From the NCBI GenBank assembly GCA_942490535.1, contig CALNXQ010000008.1, positions 186,001 to 250,000 on the forward strand: 64,000 bases of DNA. Direction: 5' to 3'. Source of the stretch: JAEINY01 sp942490535 (GTDB lineage: Bacteria; Bacteroidota; Bacteroidia; Bacteroidales; Marinilabiliaceae). The notes below the pieces were generated by a model. It did not search any database, was not told where the DNA came from, and saw only the letters and a program-made list of their open reading frames with translations. How positions within the stretch are numbered: position 1 is the stretch's first letter; every line of letters begins with the position of its first letter. Below, in pieces: positions 9,661 through 18,696 of the stretch. A program made the translations under genes and the position numbers.

Positions 9661-10800
9661 ATGAGACACGTCCTATTCGCCCTGTTTTTAGTAATGATTT
9701 CCAACACTTTGTTGGCTCAAACCGATGAGTACCTGAAAGAAGTTGTTACCAGCTTCGACTTCCGTACCAACTGTCTGGATGTGAACAAAGACAACACGCG
9801 CTTGCTCATTGGCGGTGAAAATGAGACGGTGACCGTCGTTGATTTAGCCACAAAAAAAACAGTCTTTGAAACGGTGGCTCATTACCAGCCGGTGGTAGAA
9901 GTGCGCTTTTCCACCCAACACGATGGCTTTTATACTGTGGGCGACCGCAGCTTCAAACTGTGGCTGAACGGTGCTGAGAAAGCCGAGAAGGTGTTCACTG
10001 GCAGCCATACCTCCATTACCGATTGGGACCTGACCCCGGAGGAGGATCTTTTTGTGGGCGGTGCTTACGAGAAGAAGTTCAGAGTTTGGGATGCCATTGC
10101 ACTCACCACGCCTCAAACCATCGAAACCACACAAAGCAAAAATGTGATTTCCATCGCCGTCAGTACCAATGGCAAACTGATTGCCTGTGGGTCTCTGGAT
10201 CACACCATCGAGCTGTGGACTGGCGATTCATTGACGCAATTACGCACGTTTGAAGCGCATGCCGAACCGGTGTGTTGCCTGGATTTTGTATCCAACGATA
10301 GCCAGCTTATCTCCGCTTCGCACGATGGCTTTGCCAAACTTTGGGAGGTGAAGACCGGGAAATTACTGAGACAATACGGCGGCCATACCAAGGCCATCAA
10401 CGCCATCGCCATTAGTCCCAATGGCCGCTACCTGTTAACGGCCTCCTACGACCACACCATTGGCTTGTATGCCATTGCGACCGGAGAACGTATTTACCGC
10501 TATACACAGCACGAAGCGCCAGTGTTGGATGTGAAATGGACCAGCACGGGCGACGAATTTTATGCCTGCGACAAAGTGGGGCAAATCACCCGGTGGGCGG
10601 TGCCCAAGAAAGTATTTGTCGACTTCTATTTTGGGGCCGATATCAATCGTGATGTCAAGGCGAATCCCCTCTTTCAGCCCAGAAGAAAAGGCGAATCCAA
10701 GGCCGATTACAAAGAGCGGGAGGCCCAGGCAGAAGCCTGTCACCAGGAACTGATTGCCAGTTATTACCAGAAGTATCTGGAAATGCTGAAGACGCAATGA
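9661..10800 (+). CDS. Exported WD40-repeat protein
   Basis: 379 residues. A signal peptide ends at about residue 20 (LFLVMISNTLLAQ). Residues 30-320 are a run of WD40-type blades, with repeats such as IACGSLDHTIELWTGD, LISASHDGFAKLWEVKTGK and LLTASYDHTIGLYAIATGE, enough for a seven-bladed propeller. The last 50 residues are charged and helical. A periplasmic or surface protein-binding platform is the natural reading; the partner is unknown. It is a single gene; G+C appears higher than in the accessory part of the window. Confidence 0.85.
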   Translation: MRHVLFALFLVMISNTLLAQTDEYLKEVVTSFDFRTNCLDVNKDNTRLLIGGENETVTVVDLATKKTVFETVAHYQPVVEVRFSTQHDGFYTVGDRSFKLWLNGAEKAEKVFTGSHTSITDWDLTPEEDLFVGGAYEKKFRVWDAIALTTPQTIETTQSKNVISIAVSTNGKLIACGSLDHTIELWTGDSLTQLRTFEAHAEPVCCLDFVSNDSQLISASHDGFAKLWEVKTGKLLRQYGGHTKAINAIAISPNGRYLLTASYDHTIGLYAIATGERIYRYTQHEAPVLDVKWTSTGDEFYACDKVGQITRWAVPKKVFVDFYFGADINRDVKANPLFQPRRKGESKADYKEREAQAEACHQELIASYYQKYLEMLKTQ

Positions 10801-11037
10801 CCGCTCTTATCCATGGAAAAAGCACAGACGGCGCAACGAACCGGATTGTTGTGGCTGGAAAAATTACACCCAATCTACTGGCCGAAACGTGCTAACACAA
10901 GGGAAGATAACTTTTAATTTCTTACCTCTTTCGGGGCTTGCAGCCACCCAAAGGCTGATGCTGAAACCCTCGAAGTGGTTGCTTACCCTTTGAGTGGTTC
11001 ATCCGAATCAGACTTACCACCTTTTTTGAGCGCACCA

Positions 11038-11994
11038 CTATACCGCCAGAAGCATTCGCCACAGGGTGAGCCAGGCCGGTATGGTGATCAAACACACCAC
11101 ATAGTTGATGAGCATCATACTACCTACCTCCTGGGCATTACCGCCATACTTCCGCACTTGCACAATCAGTAATGTGGCCGGAGCCACTGAAGCCTGCAAT
11201 ACTAATAAATCGGCAATGAGCGGATACTGCATCAACCATTGGGTTTGGCTCAATAAAAGAATAACCAGAGCCGGTATGATGAATAGTTTTATGCTCACTA
11301 CCTTAACCACATCAGCCAAGGGTGGCATTTGCCTGACAGAAACCGATCCCAGCGTAGCTCCCAATACAATCGTCGCAATGGGGATAGCGGCCTGACCAAT
11401 GAAATCAACCGGAATCAGGATTGCTGAGGGGATATAAGGTGCCCCGCCAACTAATACAATCAGTATTGACCCCAAGCTAGCAATTAAGGGCGGGTTGATT
11501 AATTCTTTCAACTTTATCTTCTCATTTTCACCGGCTGTCACCATGTATTTGCCAACACTCCACAGGGCTGTGCTAACGCCCAATATGAACAGAAAGCAAT
11601 AGGTAAGAAATTCATCCAGCTCATCGGTATATAGCATGGTGGCAATGGGCAACACCATGTAATTGGCATTCATAAAGGAGGCCACAGCCATGAGTGCTTT
11701 CTTCTGTTTACGCTTCTTATAGAACACTAAAAAAGCCATTCCCAATGCCAGCCCAATCATCGTAAACGCCACCAGGGGCAACAACCACCAATAGATAAAT
11801 CCGGCAGGATTAAAGCTGGATACAATTTTGGAGAAGAACAGACAAGGCAATAAAACGACAATGGTGATGTGTGACAAACTTTGAATATCACTTTGTTTTA
11901 TGATGTGGCGCCGAACCAAAAAACCACTGGCAATGGCGATGATAAAAATGGCTAAAACAGCTTTAAAAACAGGAATAAAAGTAGTTGCGATCAT
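11038..11994 (-). CDS. AEC-family (auxin efflux carrier-like) transporter
   Basis: 318 residues from the ATG at 11994 (MIATTFIPVFKAVLAIF); a start at 12033 would add a basic 13-residue tail and looks less likely. About ten hydrophobic helices arranged as two five-helix halves. Family features include the early GFLVRRHIIKQSDIQSLSH segment, the N-rich loop FMNANYMVLPIATM, and the second half ATIVLGATLGSV with VAPATLLIVQVRKYGG. AEC members export small organic anions or act as sodium-dependent symporters; the substrate here is unknown. Single gene. Confidence 0.85.
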   Translation of the reverse strand: MIATTFIPVFKAVLAIFIIAIASGFLVRRHIIKQSDIQSLSHITIVVLLPCLFFSKIVSSFNPAGFIYWWLLPLVAFTMIGLALGMAFLVFYKKRKQKKALMAVASFMNANYMVLPIATMLYTDELDEFLTYCFLFILGVSTALWSVGKYMVTAGENEKIKLKELINPPLIASLGSILIVLVGGAPYIPSAILIPVDFIGQAAIPIATIVLGATLGSVSVRQMPPLADVVKVVSIKLFIIPALVILLLSQTQWLMQYPLIADLLVLQASVAPATLLIVQVRKYGGNAQEVGSMMLINYVVCLITIPAWLTLWRMLLAV

Positions 11995-12033
11995 ATAAAA
12001 GTGTCTTTTATAACCTCCAAATAGTCTCTCCAT

Positions 12034-12822
12034 TCATCCTTCTGAATGGATCCTATTTTTTGTGCTAAAACGAAGCGCTAAATTAATCCTTTTTAAGAAA
12101 GGATAAAGATCAAGCCCATAAAAGACAACCGAACAATTGGCAGCCAGATGAGGTCGCAAAAAGTACAACATTGTCAAACCTCCATCCTGAAGAACATTTG
12201 AAAAAAACCAAACCAACGAAGTGAGCACCCTTATCCTCAAAGGGGCTGAACATCTTATGAGTTGAAAACCTACGAGGTTGCGCTATTAAGTAGAAGGGGT
12301 TCATCCGGGAAATGCATCGGTTTATTCCAGTTCTATTAGAATTCCATCTGTTTCAGGGGTGTGCTATTATCCGGTCCTCATCCACGGGTTTTCACTCGCT
12401 GCCATTAGTGTATCACCACATCGTGACGAGTATTACCGAATCGGACATACCTGAAAATGAAGTGGCTTTTCTTGATGGGATGGACCCTTATGGATTCAAA
12501 TAACAAGAACCGCAGTTGAACTGCAAATCAGCGATGCTACAAAATGAAAGAAAGATTTCCTGCGAAGTTCAATTCTCAATTCTAACGACTCATCTCCCGG
12601 AAGAACCTTTAAAGGTGATAATACCTACCTAAAAGTCATCTGGTCAATGCCGGATTTTTCTAAAAAAAGTACCTCTATAACTAATGACAGAAGGACTAAA
12701 ATCGACTATCTTAAAGCTAGCCAACACGCCTTAATTCTATTGATCCGGACTTAATTCTGACTAACTCAAAACATGTGTATTAACAGGGGCCGTAACAACC
12801 TGCACAGACTAAATAAGGAGCA
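12034..12822. other. 789-base region without a supported gene
   Basis: Short open frames exist on both strands (for example 12312-12503 on the plus strand), but none has family resemblance, good codon structure or a start context. No repeats, tRNA or strong hairpins seen. It may contain the upstream control region of the deacetylase gene. Confidence 0.5.
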
Positions 12823-13725
12823 ATGAAAGCTAAAAAAGTACTTTGGTGGGTAATGTTTATGGGAAGTCTTGCCATGGGCAGTACCCATGCAGAAACACCA
12901 CTGCGAAGGCACTGTCACGCCCCCTTCATCCAAGGTATTATTGAGAATGATACTACCGTTAAAACACAGACCTCCAATACGGCTGCTCAGGTTTATGCCA
13001 AACCGGAAGTGCCAGTGTTGTGTTACCACCGGCTAACCGAAGGGATGAAAAGCGAATATGCCGTGCGGCCAGCTACCTTTGCAGCCCATTTAAAAATACT
13101 GGCTGATAGCGGCTATCACACCATTTCTCCTGCCCAGTTGTACAACTATCTGGTGTACAATGCAGCGTTGCCTGAAAAACCGGTGCTAATCACCTTTGAT
13201 GATTCGCGCGCAGAGCAGGCAACCATAGCTGCACCCCTGCTGGAAAAACATGGCTTCAGAGGGGTATTCTTTATCATGACCGTTACCTGCAACAAGCCCA
13301 AATACTTGTCAAAAGAACAGATCACCCATCTGGCAAAAGCCGGTCATACCATCGGATTACACAGTTGGGATCATACCATGGTAACGCACTATCACACCCC
13401 CTCCCACTGGCACAAACAGATGGCCGAACCAAAGCAGATGTTGGAAAAACTAACTGGTCAATCCATTGACTATTGGGCCTACCCCAACGGTGTGTATGAT
13501 CACAAAAGTGCAGAAATGCTCAGTCACTCTTTTAAACTATCGTTTATTCTAAGCTCCCGGGGCGATTCCACCTATCCGCTGCAAACCATCCGCCGGCTTA
13601 TTATACCGGAAATGACACCACCTCATCTGCTTAAATCAATGCAAGCGACATTTGGGAAGAGCCAACAGGCTGATGTTGTATATCGACCGTTAGAAGGTAG
13701 TTACTGGATGAAAGGTGAAAGGTGA
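12823..13725 (+). CDS. Secreted polysaccharide deacetylase (NodB-like, CE4)
   Basis: 300 residues with a signal peptide (MKAKKVLWWVMFMGSLAMG). The NodB fold spans about residues 63-260: PVLCYHRLTEG, motif 1 ITFDDSRAEQ (the usual TFDDG with Ser in place of Gly), motif 2 HSWDHTMV supplying the metal histidines, then YWAYPNGVYD. Such enzymes remove acetyl groups from N-acetylated glycans (PgaB/IcaB-type poly-GlcNAc, chitin or peptidoglycan) using a divalent metal. Polysaccharide substrate unknown. The next gene on the same strand, 86 bases on, is another envelope protein, so a small operon is plausible. Confidence 0.88.
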   Translation: MKAKKVLWWVMFMGSLAMGSTHAETPLRRHCHAPFIQGIIENDTTVKTQTSNTAAQVYAKPEVPVLCYHRLTEGMKSEYAVRPATFAAHLKILADSGYHTISPAQLYNYLVYNAALPEKPVLITFDDSRAEQATIAAPLLEKHGFRGVFFIMTVTCNKPKYLSKEQITHLAKAGHTIGLHSWDHTMVTHYHTPSHWHKQMAEPKQMLEKLTGQSIDYWAYPNGVYDHKSAEMLSHSFKLSFILSSRGDSTYPLQTIRRLIIPEMTPPHLLKSMQATFGKSQQADVVYRPLEGSYWMKGER

Positions 13726-13811
13726 AAGATGAAAAATTTAAGGCTTCTAATGCCGGCTGAATGACAAAGGATACTGATTAAAGATGAAACCAATTACGAT
13801 AAACAATAGAA

Positions 13812-14834
13812 ATGAACTATAAAATCCTAATACCTGTTGCCTTTGTGTTTACTTTCAGCTTTTGGATAGGCCTTGAAAAGAAAAAAACTGATGTACCAAA
13901 AGAAACAGTCACCCAACCATTGGTTCAAAAAACAGAGCTTGGAATCCGGCATGCAGATACCTTGGTGTATCTCCAAAAAATATCCGCTTTGGCCAATGGC
14001 GATACCACCGGGCGATGGCCAGTTAAAAAGCAACCCTATCCATTAAACGGTGCGATTCTGCCCCATCACCGCATTGTGGCCTATTATGGCAATCTGTATT
14101 CCAAAAGAATGGGCATATTAGGAAAATATCCACCTGAGGAAATGTGGAAACGATTAAATACAGAGGTTAACGCGTGGCAATTGGCCGACCCCTCCACCCC
14201 TGTCAAACCGGCCATCCATTACATTGCGGTGGTCGCCCAGAGCGACTCGATGAAAAGCGGCACCTATCGCCTGCGCATGCCCGATAGTCAGATTGATTCG
14301 GCCCTGACCATCGCCCAAATGGGTAATGCCATTGTGTTTTTGGACATCCAGGTAGGCCAAAGCAACGTCCAAGCAGAAGTACCGCGCTTGGAAAAATATC
14401 TGAAAATGGCACATGTACATTTGGCCCTTGATCCGGAATTTTCCATGAAAGAAGGCCACAAGCCCGGCCAAAAAATAGGCTACCTGGAGGCCAGTGATAT
14501 TAACTTTTGCTCAAATTACCTGAGCCAATTGGTAAAGACCCATGACTTGACTCCTAAAATACTGGTAGTACACCGGTTTACACAAGGAATGATGAAACAC
14601 TACAAAAAGATAGTTCTGCAACCCGAAGTACAGATTGTTATAAACATGGATGGCTGGGGTGAACCCTGGCTCAAATACAGTACATACCACGATTACATCT
14701 ATCGGGAGCCGGTACAGTTTACCGGGTTTAAACTATTTTACAACAATGATCTCAAAAAACCACCTCATCGTTTGTTAACACCACCGGAATTGTTGAAGTT
14801 GAAGCCACAACCCATTTATATCCAATATCAATAG
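13812..14834 (+). CDS. Conserved exported protein of unknown function
   Basis: 340 residues with a hydrophobic N-terminal anchor (residues 5-21), then a globular domain. Strongly patterned segments, such as HHRIVAYYGNLYSKRMGILG, VVFLDIQVGQ-like AIVFLDIQVGQ, HLALDPEFSM, VVHRFTQGMM, INMDGWGEPWLK and FTGFKLFYNND, alternate beta and alpha as in a TIM-barrel glycosidase-like fold. From memory, similar lipoproteins occur in other phyla, without a known activity; this was not checked. Neighbouring deacetylase and phosphoethanolamine transferase genes suggest a role in envelope glycans. Its stop codon abuts that of the convergent gene (TAG|CTA). Confidence 0.7.
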   Translation: MNYKILIPVAFVFTFSFWIGLEKKKTDVPKETVTQPLVQKTELGIRHADTLVYLQKISALANGDTTGRWPVKKQPYPLNGAILPHHRIVAYYGNLYSKRMGILGKYPPEEMWKRLNTEVNAWQLADPSTPVKPAIHYIAVVAQSDSMKSGTYRLRMPDSQIDSALTIAQMGNAIVFLDIQVGQSNVQAEVPRLEKYLKMAHVHLALDPEFSMKEGHKPGQKIGYLEASDINFCSNYLSQLVKTHDLTPKILVVHRFTQGMMKHYKKIVLQPEVQIVINMDGWGEPWLKYSTYHDYIYREPVQFTGFKLFYNNDLKKPPHRLLTPPELLKLKPQPIYIQYQ

Positions 14835-16514
14835 CTACAACTGGCTCAGCGCCATCTGATCTGGCTCTCTTTTAAATTCAAAGATGCCATCATTGGTGTA
14901 AACAAACCTGGATGTGGGTTCCAGAAATAATGAATCGGCCAGACTCTTAGATTTAGTGAAGGTTTCATAGTAAATATTTGCCAGATCGGCCAAGGTGTAA
15001 AACAGATGATCATTGGTGGTCATCAGCTTTGTGTGCCTTTTCAGATTATTAAATTTGCAGCTGCCATCTTTCAAATAGCGGGATGATCCCCATATAAATA
15101 ATGGCACATGGGTCTCCATCACTGTGGGATGAGCTGAGCCATACCCAAACAAAGCTTGTCCTTCATCAAATAGATGAGTGGCATGATCAGAGGTAAACAC
15201 CATCAGCGATGACATTTTTTTACTTTTCAAGAGTTTTATCACACCGCATAATATATTATCCTGAAAACAAATCATGTTGTCATAGTCATTCAAAAATACT
15301 TCCCGATTCTTCGCTGCATACGCATAGTGTTTATGGCTACTATTGGGGGTGAAAACCTGAAAATCTTCTGGTGGCCGATCATGCCATCCACGCATATTAA
15401 TCACGATAAACTTGCGCTGACCGGGTTTATTTAAGACTGCCTGCAAAGCCGGCAATATCCCCTTGTCTGTCTGGTGCCGGTAATCATTTCGAAGATCACA
15501 CAAGTAATCAGGTTCATCGCGATTATCGAGGTAATTCAACACATCAATGGTACTGGAGATCCAGCTGGTTTCGTAACCGGCTTCTTTAAAAAGCGAAACA
15601 ATTGTTTTTTGGTGATAGGCCTCGCTAATGGTATGTGGAGTTGCTTGTGTGATAAGCAATGGAATGGAGTTAGAAGTACAATTGGCAGTGGAAAAATGAT
15701 GGGCAAACGAAATCAGATTATCGCATTGTTGTAAACCGGGGCTGGTTTCTTTGTGATACCCATTGACCGACCAATTTGCATAACGCATGGCTTCCCCAAT
15801 AATAAATACCACTACATCCGGTCGATCCGTTTCCGAACCCGGTACCACATTAAATCGAAATTGTTGTTTATAAACCTGGCATTCCTTGTTTCTTTTATTG
15901 ATCACAACCTGACGCAGTATCCGATAATAGAAATTAAAGGGGTGTTCATACACATAACACCTCCTGAAAACAATTTTGGCACGATTACCATCGGAATAAA
16001 AATCAGATATTTCAACCATTCTCCAAACAGAAATAGTAAGGGATAACACCAGCAAACCAAGGGATGACAGAATCAATTTCTTTACATGAATGCCACTATA
16101 CCTCATTCGGTTATACCTGATCAGGAAAATGACATACAAGCCAATGATTACAAGGGGTATGATAAAAATAGTGTGAAACTTCCGGAAAAATTCAAGTACT
16201 TCGCTGGAGGAGGTAAAATACAGCGCTTTAAAATCATCAGAATTCATGTATGAATCCAGAACGAGCACATTAATGATTTCGGCAAAGGAAGAAAGCAGAT
16301 AAGGTATGCCAATAATTAAATAGGTCCACCAATAACTTTTTGAAAAGTAGAGAATCCAAAAACCCAAAAATCCTATGAGGCAAAATTTTGAAAAGATGGT
16401 TCCGACACTTAACAGGGTCAATTCGGAATTAAAGAGTACATCAGGCACTAATAAAATGAAGAGGGATAAGCCAATTGTCCAACCGCTTTTGATTTCCTTT
16501 TCCACTGTTTCCAT
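14835..16514 (-). CDS. Phosphoethanolamine transferase-like protein (EptA/sulfatase fold)
   Basis: 559 residues. Five membrane helices fill about residues 12-165, followed by a periplasmic alkaline-phosphatase-type domain. Visible active-site elements: PDVVVFIIGEAM (Glu about 240, metal), the nucleophile threonine in ANCTSNSIPLL (about 280), and TSDHATHLF (Asp/His about 441-442, metal). This is the arrangement of EptA/OpgE/CptA enzymes, which move phosphoethanolamine from phosphatidylethanolamine to lipid A or glycans at the outer face of the inner membrane. The sugar acceptor is unknown. It converges on the preceding gene with no gap. Confidence 0.85.
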   Translation of the reverse strand: METVEKEIKSGWTIGLSLFILLVPDVLFNSELTLLSVGTIFSKFCLIGFLGFWILYFSKSYWWTYLIIGIPYLLSSFAEIINVLVLDSYMNSDDFKALYFTSSSEVLEFFRKFHTIFIIPLVIIGLYVIFLIRYNRMRYSGIHVKKLILSSLGLLVLSLTISVWRMVEISDFYSDGNRAKIVFRRCYVYEHPFNFYYRILRQVVINKRNKECQVYKQQFRFNVVPGSETDRPDVVVFIIGEAMRYANWSVNGYHKETSPGLQQCDNLISFAHHFSTANCTSNSIPLLITQATPHTISEAYHQKTIVSLFKEAGYETSWISSTIDVLNYLDNRDEPDYLCDLRNDYRHQTDKGILPALQAVLNKPGQRKFIVINMRGWHDRPPEDFQVFTPNSSHKHYAYAAKNREVFLNDYDNMICFQDNILCGVIKLLKSKKMSSLMVFTSDHATHLFDEGQALFGYGSAHPTVMETHVPLFIWGSSRYLKDGSCKFNNLKRHTKLMTTNDHLFYTLADLANIYYETFTKSKSLADSLFLEPTSRFVYTNDGIFEFKREPDQMALSQL

Positions 16515-16722
16515 TCTTCCGCTTTATTAAGTTAAAACTTATCGGTCCTTTAGATATAATGTAGAAACTCACCACCAGCATAATTGGGCCATTATAAGCT
16601 ACAACGGAAAATCTGTCAATACGGAAAACTTATTTTTTTGATTGAATGATAAAATGCATTGATGAAACCCTACACTTGCTAAAGGGATCCAGAACAAACA
16701 TCTTAATCATTGAAAACGGTCA

Positions 16723-17628
16723 TCAAACTTTCACACCAACACCCTTTTTATAGGCCGCAGGAGCTAAACCGGTGATTTGTTTGAAGACCCTTGAAAAATG
16801 AAAACGATCGGCAAACCCGGTACGCCGGGCAATCTCATCAATGGAATAATCAGAATGGTGAAGCCACATACAGGCCGTCTCAATGCGTTGTCGTTTCACG
16901 TAGCGTTGGGGTGACACGCCCAACTCCTGGGTGAACAAGCGGGTAAATGCATTAGTGGCCAGGTTTATCTGTTTGGCCAATACATCATTTTGCAAGGTTG
17001 CCTCCATTTGTTGCTGGATGTATTGTAAGACCTTGATCATCCGACGATCCTTCGTGATGGGATGCCATTGATCACCCGGCACAGAAGCCAGTCCCTCGGT
17101 AATAAGAGCATGCACTTGCAGGGTGACATAAAAATCAAAGTGCTTCACTTCCGTTTTCAGATAGCGGGTGATCCGTTCCAGTTTCCATTGAATGGATGGG
17201 GTTAACGGAATGGACAAAATCTGCGGGGTGACATAATCATTTTGCAAAGGCAAGTTGAAGTGAATGAATAAATGCCGGATAATACCTTCCGTGGTGCAGC
17301 GCTGATCCAGACCTTCACTGTCGATTCGTCCACCCTGTAACAAAAAACCAGAGGGAGGTAATTTACGTTTGTCGACATAACCGATAAAAGGAGTATTGGG
17401 TGGTATTAAAATCAGGATATCCGGTGTTAAAGCAATCTCCTGCTGATTAAATTGTATATATGCACCGGGCGTTCGATTCCAATAGACCCGCCAGTAGGGA
17501 ATCGCCATGTCACTACTCTCCCATCTCTTTAACCACCAATACCGACAACAGAGCAACTGCACCGAATGGGCAGCAAACTGTTGTTGAATATCTGAGGGAT
17601 CATTAATACTAGAGTTGCCTGATACCAT
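16723..17628 (-). CDS. AraC-family transcriptional regulator of the fuc locus
   Basis: 301 residues from the ATG at 17628 (MVSGNSSIND). The frame extends to 17967, but that would run into the divergent aldolase gene, and the extra residues look non-coding. The N-terminal half is a cupin-like sugar-sensing domain (FNQQEIALTPDILILIPPNT). The C-terminal 100 residues hold two helix-turn-helix motifs: LAKQINLATNAFTRLFTQEL and IDEIARRTGFADRFHFSRVF. Divergent placement, back to back with the catabolic operon across 125 bases, makes it the probable activator of that operon in response to fucose, rhamnose or a pathway intermediate. Confidence 0.88.
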   Translation of the reverse strand: MVSGNSSINDPSDIQQQFAAHSVQLLCCRYWWLKRWESSDMAIPYWRVYWNRTPGAYIQFNQQEIALTPDILILIPPNTPFIGYVDKRKLPPSGFLLQGGRIDSEGLDQRCTTEGIIRHLFIHFNLPLQNDYVTPQILSIPLTPSIQWKLERITRYLKTEVKHFDFYVTLQVHALITEGLASVPGDQWHPITKDRRMIKVLQYIQQQMEATLQNDVLAKQINLATNAFTRLFTQELGVSPQRYVKRQRIETACMWLHHSDYSIDEIARRTGFADRFHFSRVFKQITGLAPAAYKKGVGVKV

Positions 17629-17650
17629 GGCGCCATGTTTAAAATAGATA

Positions 17651-17658
17651 CAAATATA
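17651..17658 (-). promoter_or_regulatory. -7 box of the AraC regulator gene
   Basis: Read on the minus strand it is TATATTTG, a perfect TAnnTTTG, 23 bases before the regulator's start codon. It mirrors the identical box facing the operon at 17695. Confidence 0.6.
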
Positions 17659-17671
17659 GCGTTCCTGAACA

Positions 17672-17702
17672 TTTCCACATTCCGGATGCGGAAATATATT
17701 TG
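17672..17702 (+). promoter_or_regulatory. Promoter and possible operator of the fuc operon
   Basis: TATATTTG at 17695-17702 matches the Bacteroidota -7 consensus, 52 bases before the aldolase start. Immediately upstream, TTTCCACAT (17672-17680) and ATGCGGAAA (17686-17694) form an imperfect inverted repeat (8 of 9 pairs) around TCCGG, occupying the place of the -33 element; the TTTC at 17672 is a poor -33. A second small dyad, GTTCCTGAAC, lies at 17661-17670. These are the best operator candidates for the AraC protein. Confidence 0.55.
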
Positions 17703-17753
17703 TTCCACACACTATTTCAGTACCAAGGGAGAAATAAGAAATGAGTACTGAAG

Positions 17754-18599
17754 ATGAAAAATAAACAAACAACAACTGAAAAATCAACCGATAAAATGGA
17801 ACACTTAAATCAGCTGCCCCATGAGGTACAAAATGAAATCCATAAGGTTTCGCGCATTGCCGGGTATTTATGGCAAAGAGAATGGGCAGAACGAAATGCC
17901 GGTAATATCTCGGTGAACCTGACCGAAATATACCATCCCGATGCGAAAGCGTTAAAACAGGCACCATACATTGATCATCCGCTTCCCATAGAAACCGCCG
18001 GCATGACGTTATTCATAACAGGCACCGGATGTTACCTGCGCACCTTAATCGATGCACCGGAACAGGCCGCCTGCGTAATTCAGGTAGCACCGGAAGCCAA
18101 GGGCTACTACATCACCCATGGCGGCCAGTCGGCCGGTTTTCGACCGACCAGTGAGTTGATCTCACATGTTAAAATTCATCATTACCTGGTGGAATCCGGT
18201 TCTTCGCACCGCGCATTATTGCACACTCATCCCCTGGAATTAATTGTCCTCAGCCATCATGAAGGACTATTCAGTGATGAGCAGCAGCTGAATCATAAAT
18301 TATGGATGATGTGTCCGGAGATCAGGGTGTTTGTACCCAAAGGAATTGCCTGTTGTCCATATGAACTACCCAGTTCGGAAGCCCTGGCAGATGCCACACT
18401 CAAACAGCTCCCGCATCGCGATGTGGTGCTATGGGAAAAACATGGAGCCTTAGCAACCGGTGAAGACGTGGAAAAAGCATTTGACTATCTGGATGTCGCC
18501 AACAAGGGTGCAAAAATGTACCTCATGGCCAGAGCAGCCGGTTTTGAACCTGCCGGGCTATCTGATGAGCAGCTCAAAGGATTGGAGATTTTTACATGA
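17754..18599 (+). CDS. rhaD: Class II aldolase, rhamnulose-1-phosphate aldolase type
   Basis: 281 residues; an alternative start at 17796 (MEHLNQLPHE) would give 267. The class II aldolase fold shows ERNAGNISVNL near the N-terminus, FITGTGCYLR, then PTSELISHV, the zinc-binding HTHP motif (LLHTHPLELI) and the third histidine in EKHGALATG. Length and inserted segments match RhaD (about 274) rather than the 215-residue FucA. Such enzymes split a ketose-1-phosphate into dihydroxyacetone phosphate and L-lactaldehyde. Since the next genes encode fucose isomerase and fuculokinase types, it probably supplies the fuculose-1-phosphate cleavage here, perhaps with rhamnulose-1-phosphate too. First gene of the operon. 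Confidence 0.82.
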   Translation: MKNKQTTTEKSTDKMEHLNQLPHEVQNEIHKVSRIAGYLWQREWAERNAGNISVNLTEIYHPDAKALKQAPYIDHPLPIETAGMTLFITGTGCYLRTLIDAPEQAACVIQVAPEAKGYYITHGGQSAGFRPTSELISHVKIHHYLVESGSSHRALLHTHPLELIVLSHHEGLFSDEQQLNHKLWMMCPEIRVFVPKGIACCPYELPSSEALADATLKQLPHRDVVLWEKHGALATGEDVEKAFDYLDVANKGAKMYLMARAAGFEPAGLSDEQLKGLEIFT

Positions 18600-18696
18600 A
18601 GACAACGGACCAAACAAAACGCAGAATAAAGCTTTGAACCTGGCCCTTTCCGGTGTTCGAAATACCTATATAATCAAGAAATAAATCTATAATGAA

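Noticed and set aside
12312..12503. 63-residue frame on the plus strand
   Set aside because: No family resemblance, no neighbours in an operon, low-quality start context; length expected by chance.
17629..17967. N-terminal extension of the AraC regulator
   Set aside because: It would overlap the divergent aldolase gene and both promoters; residues look like translated intergenic sequence.
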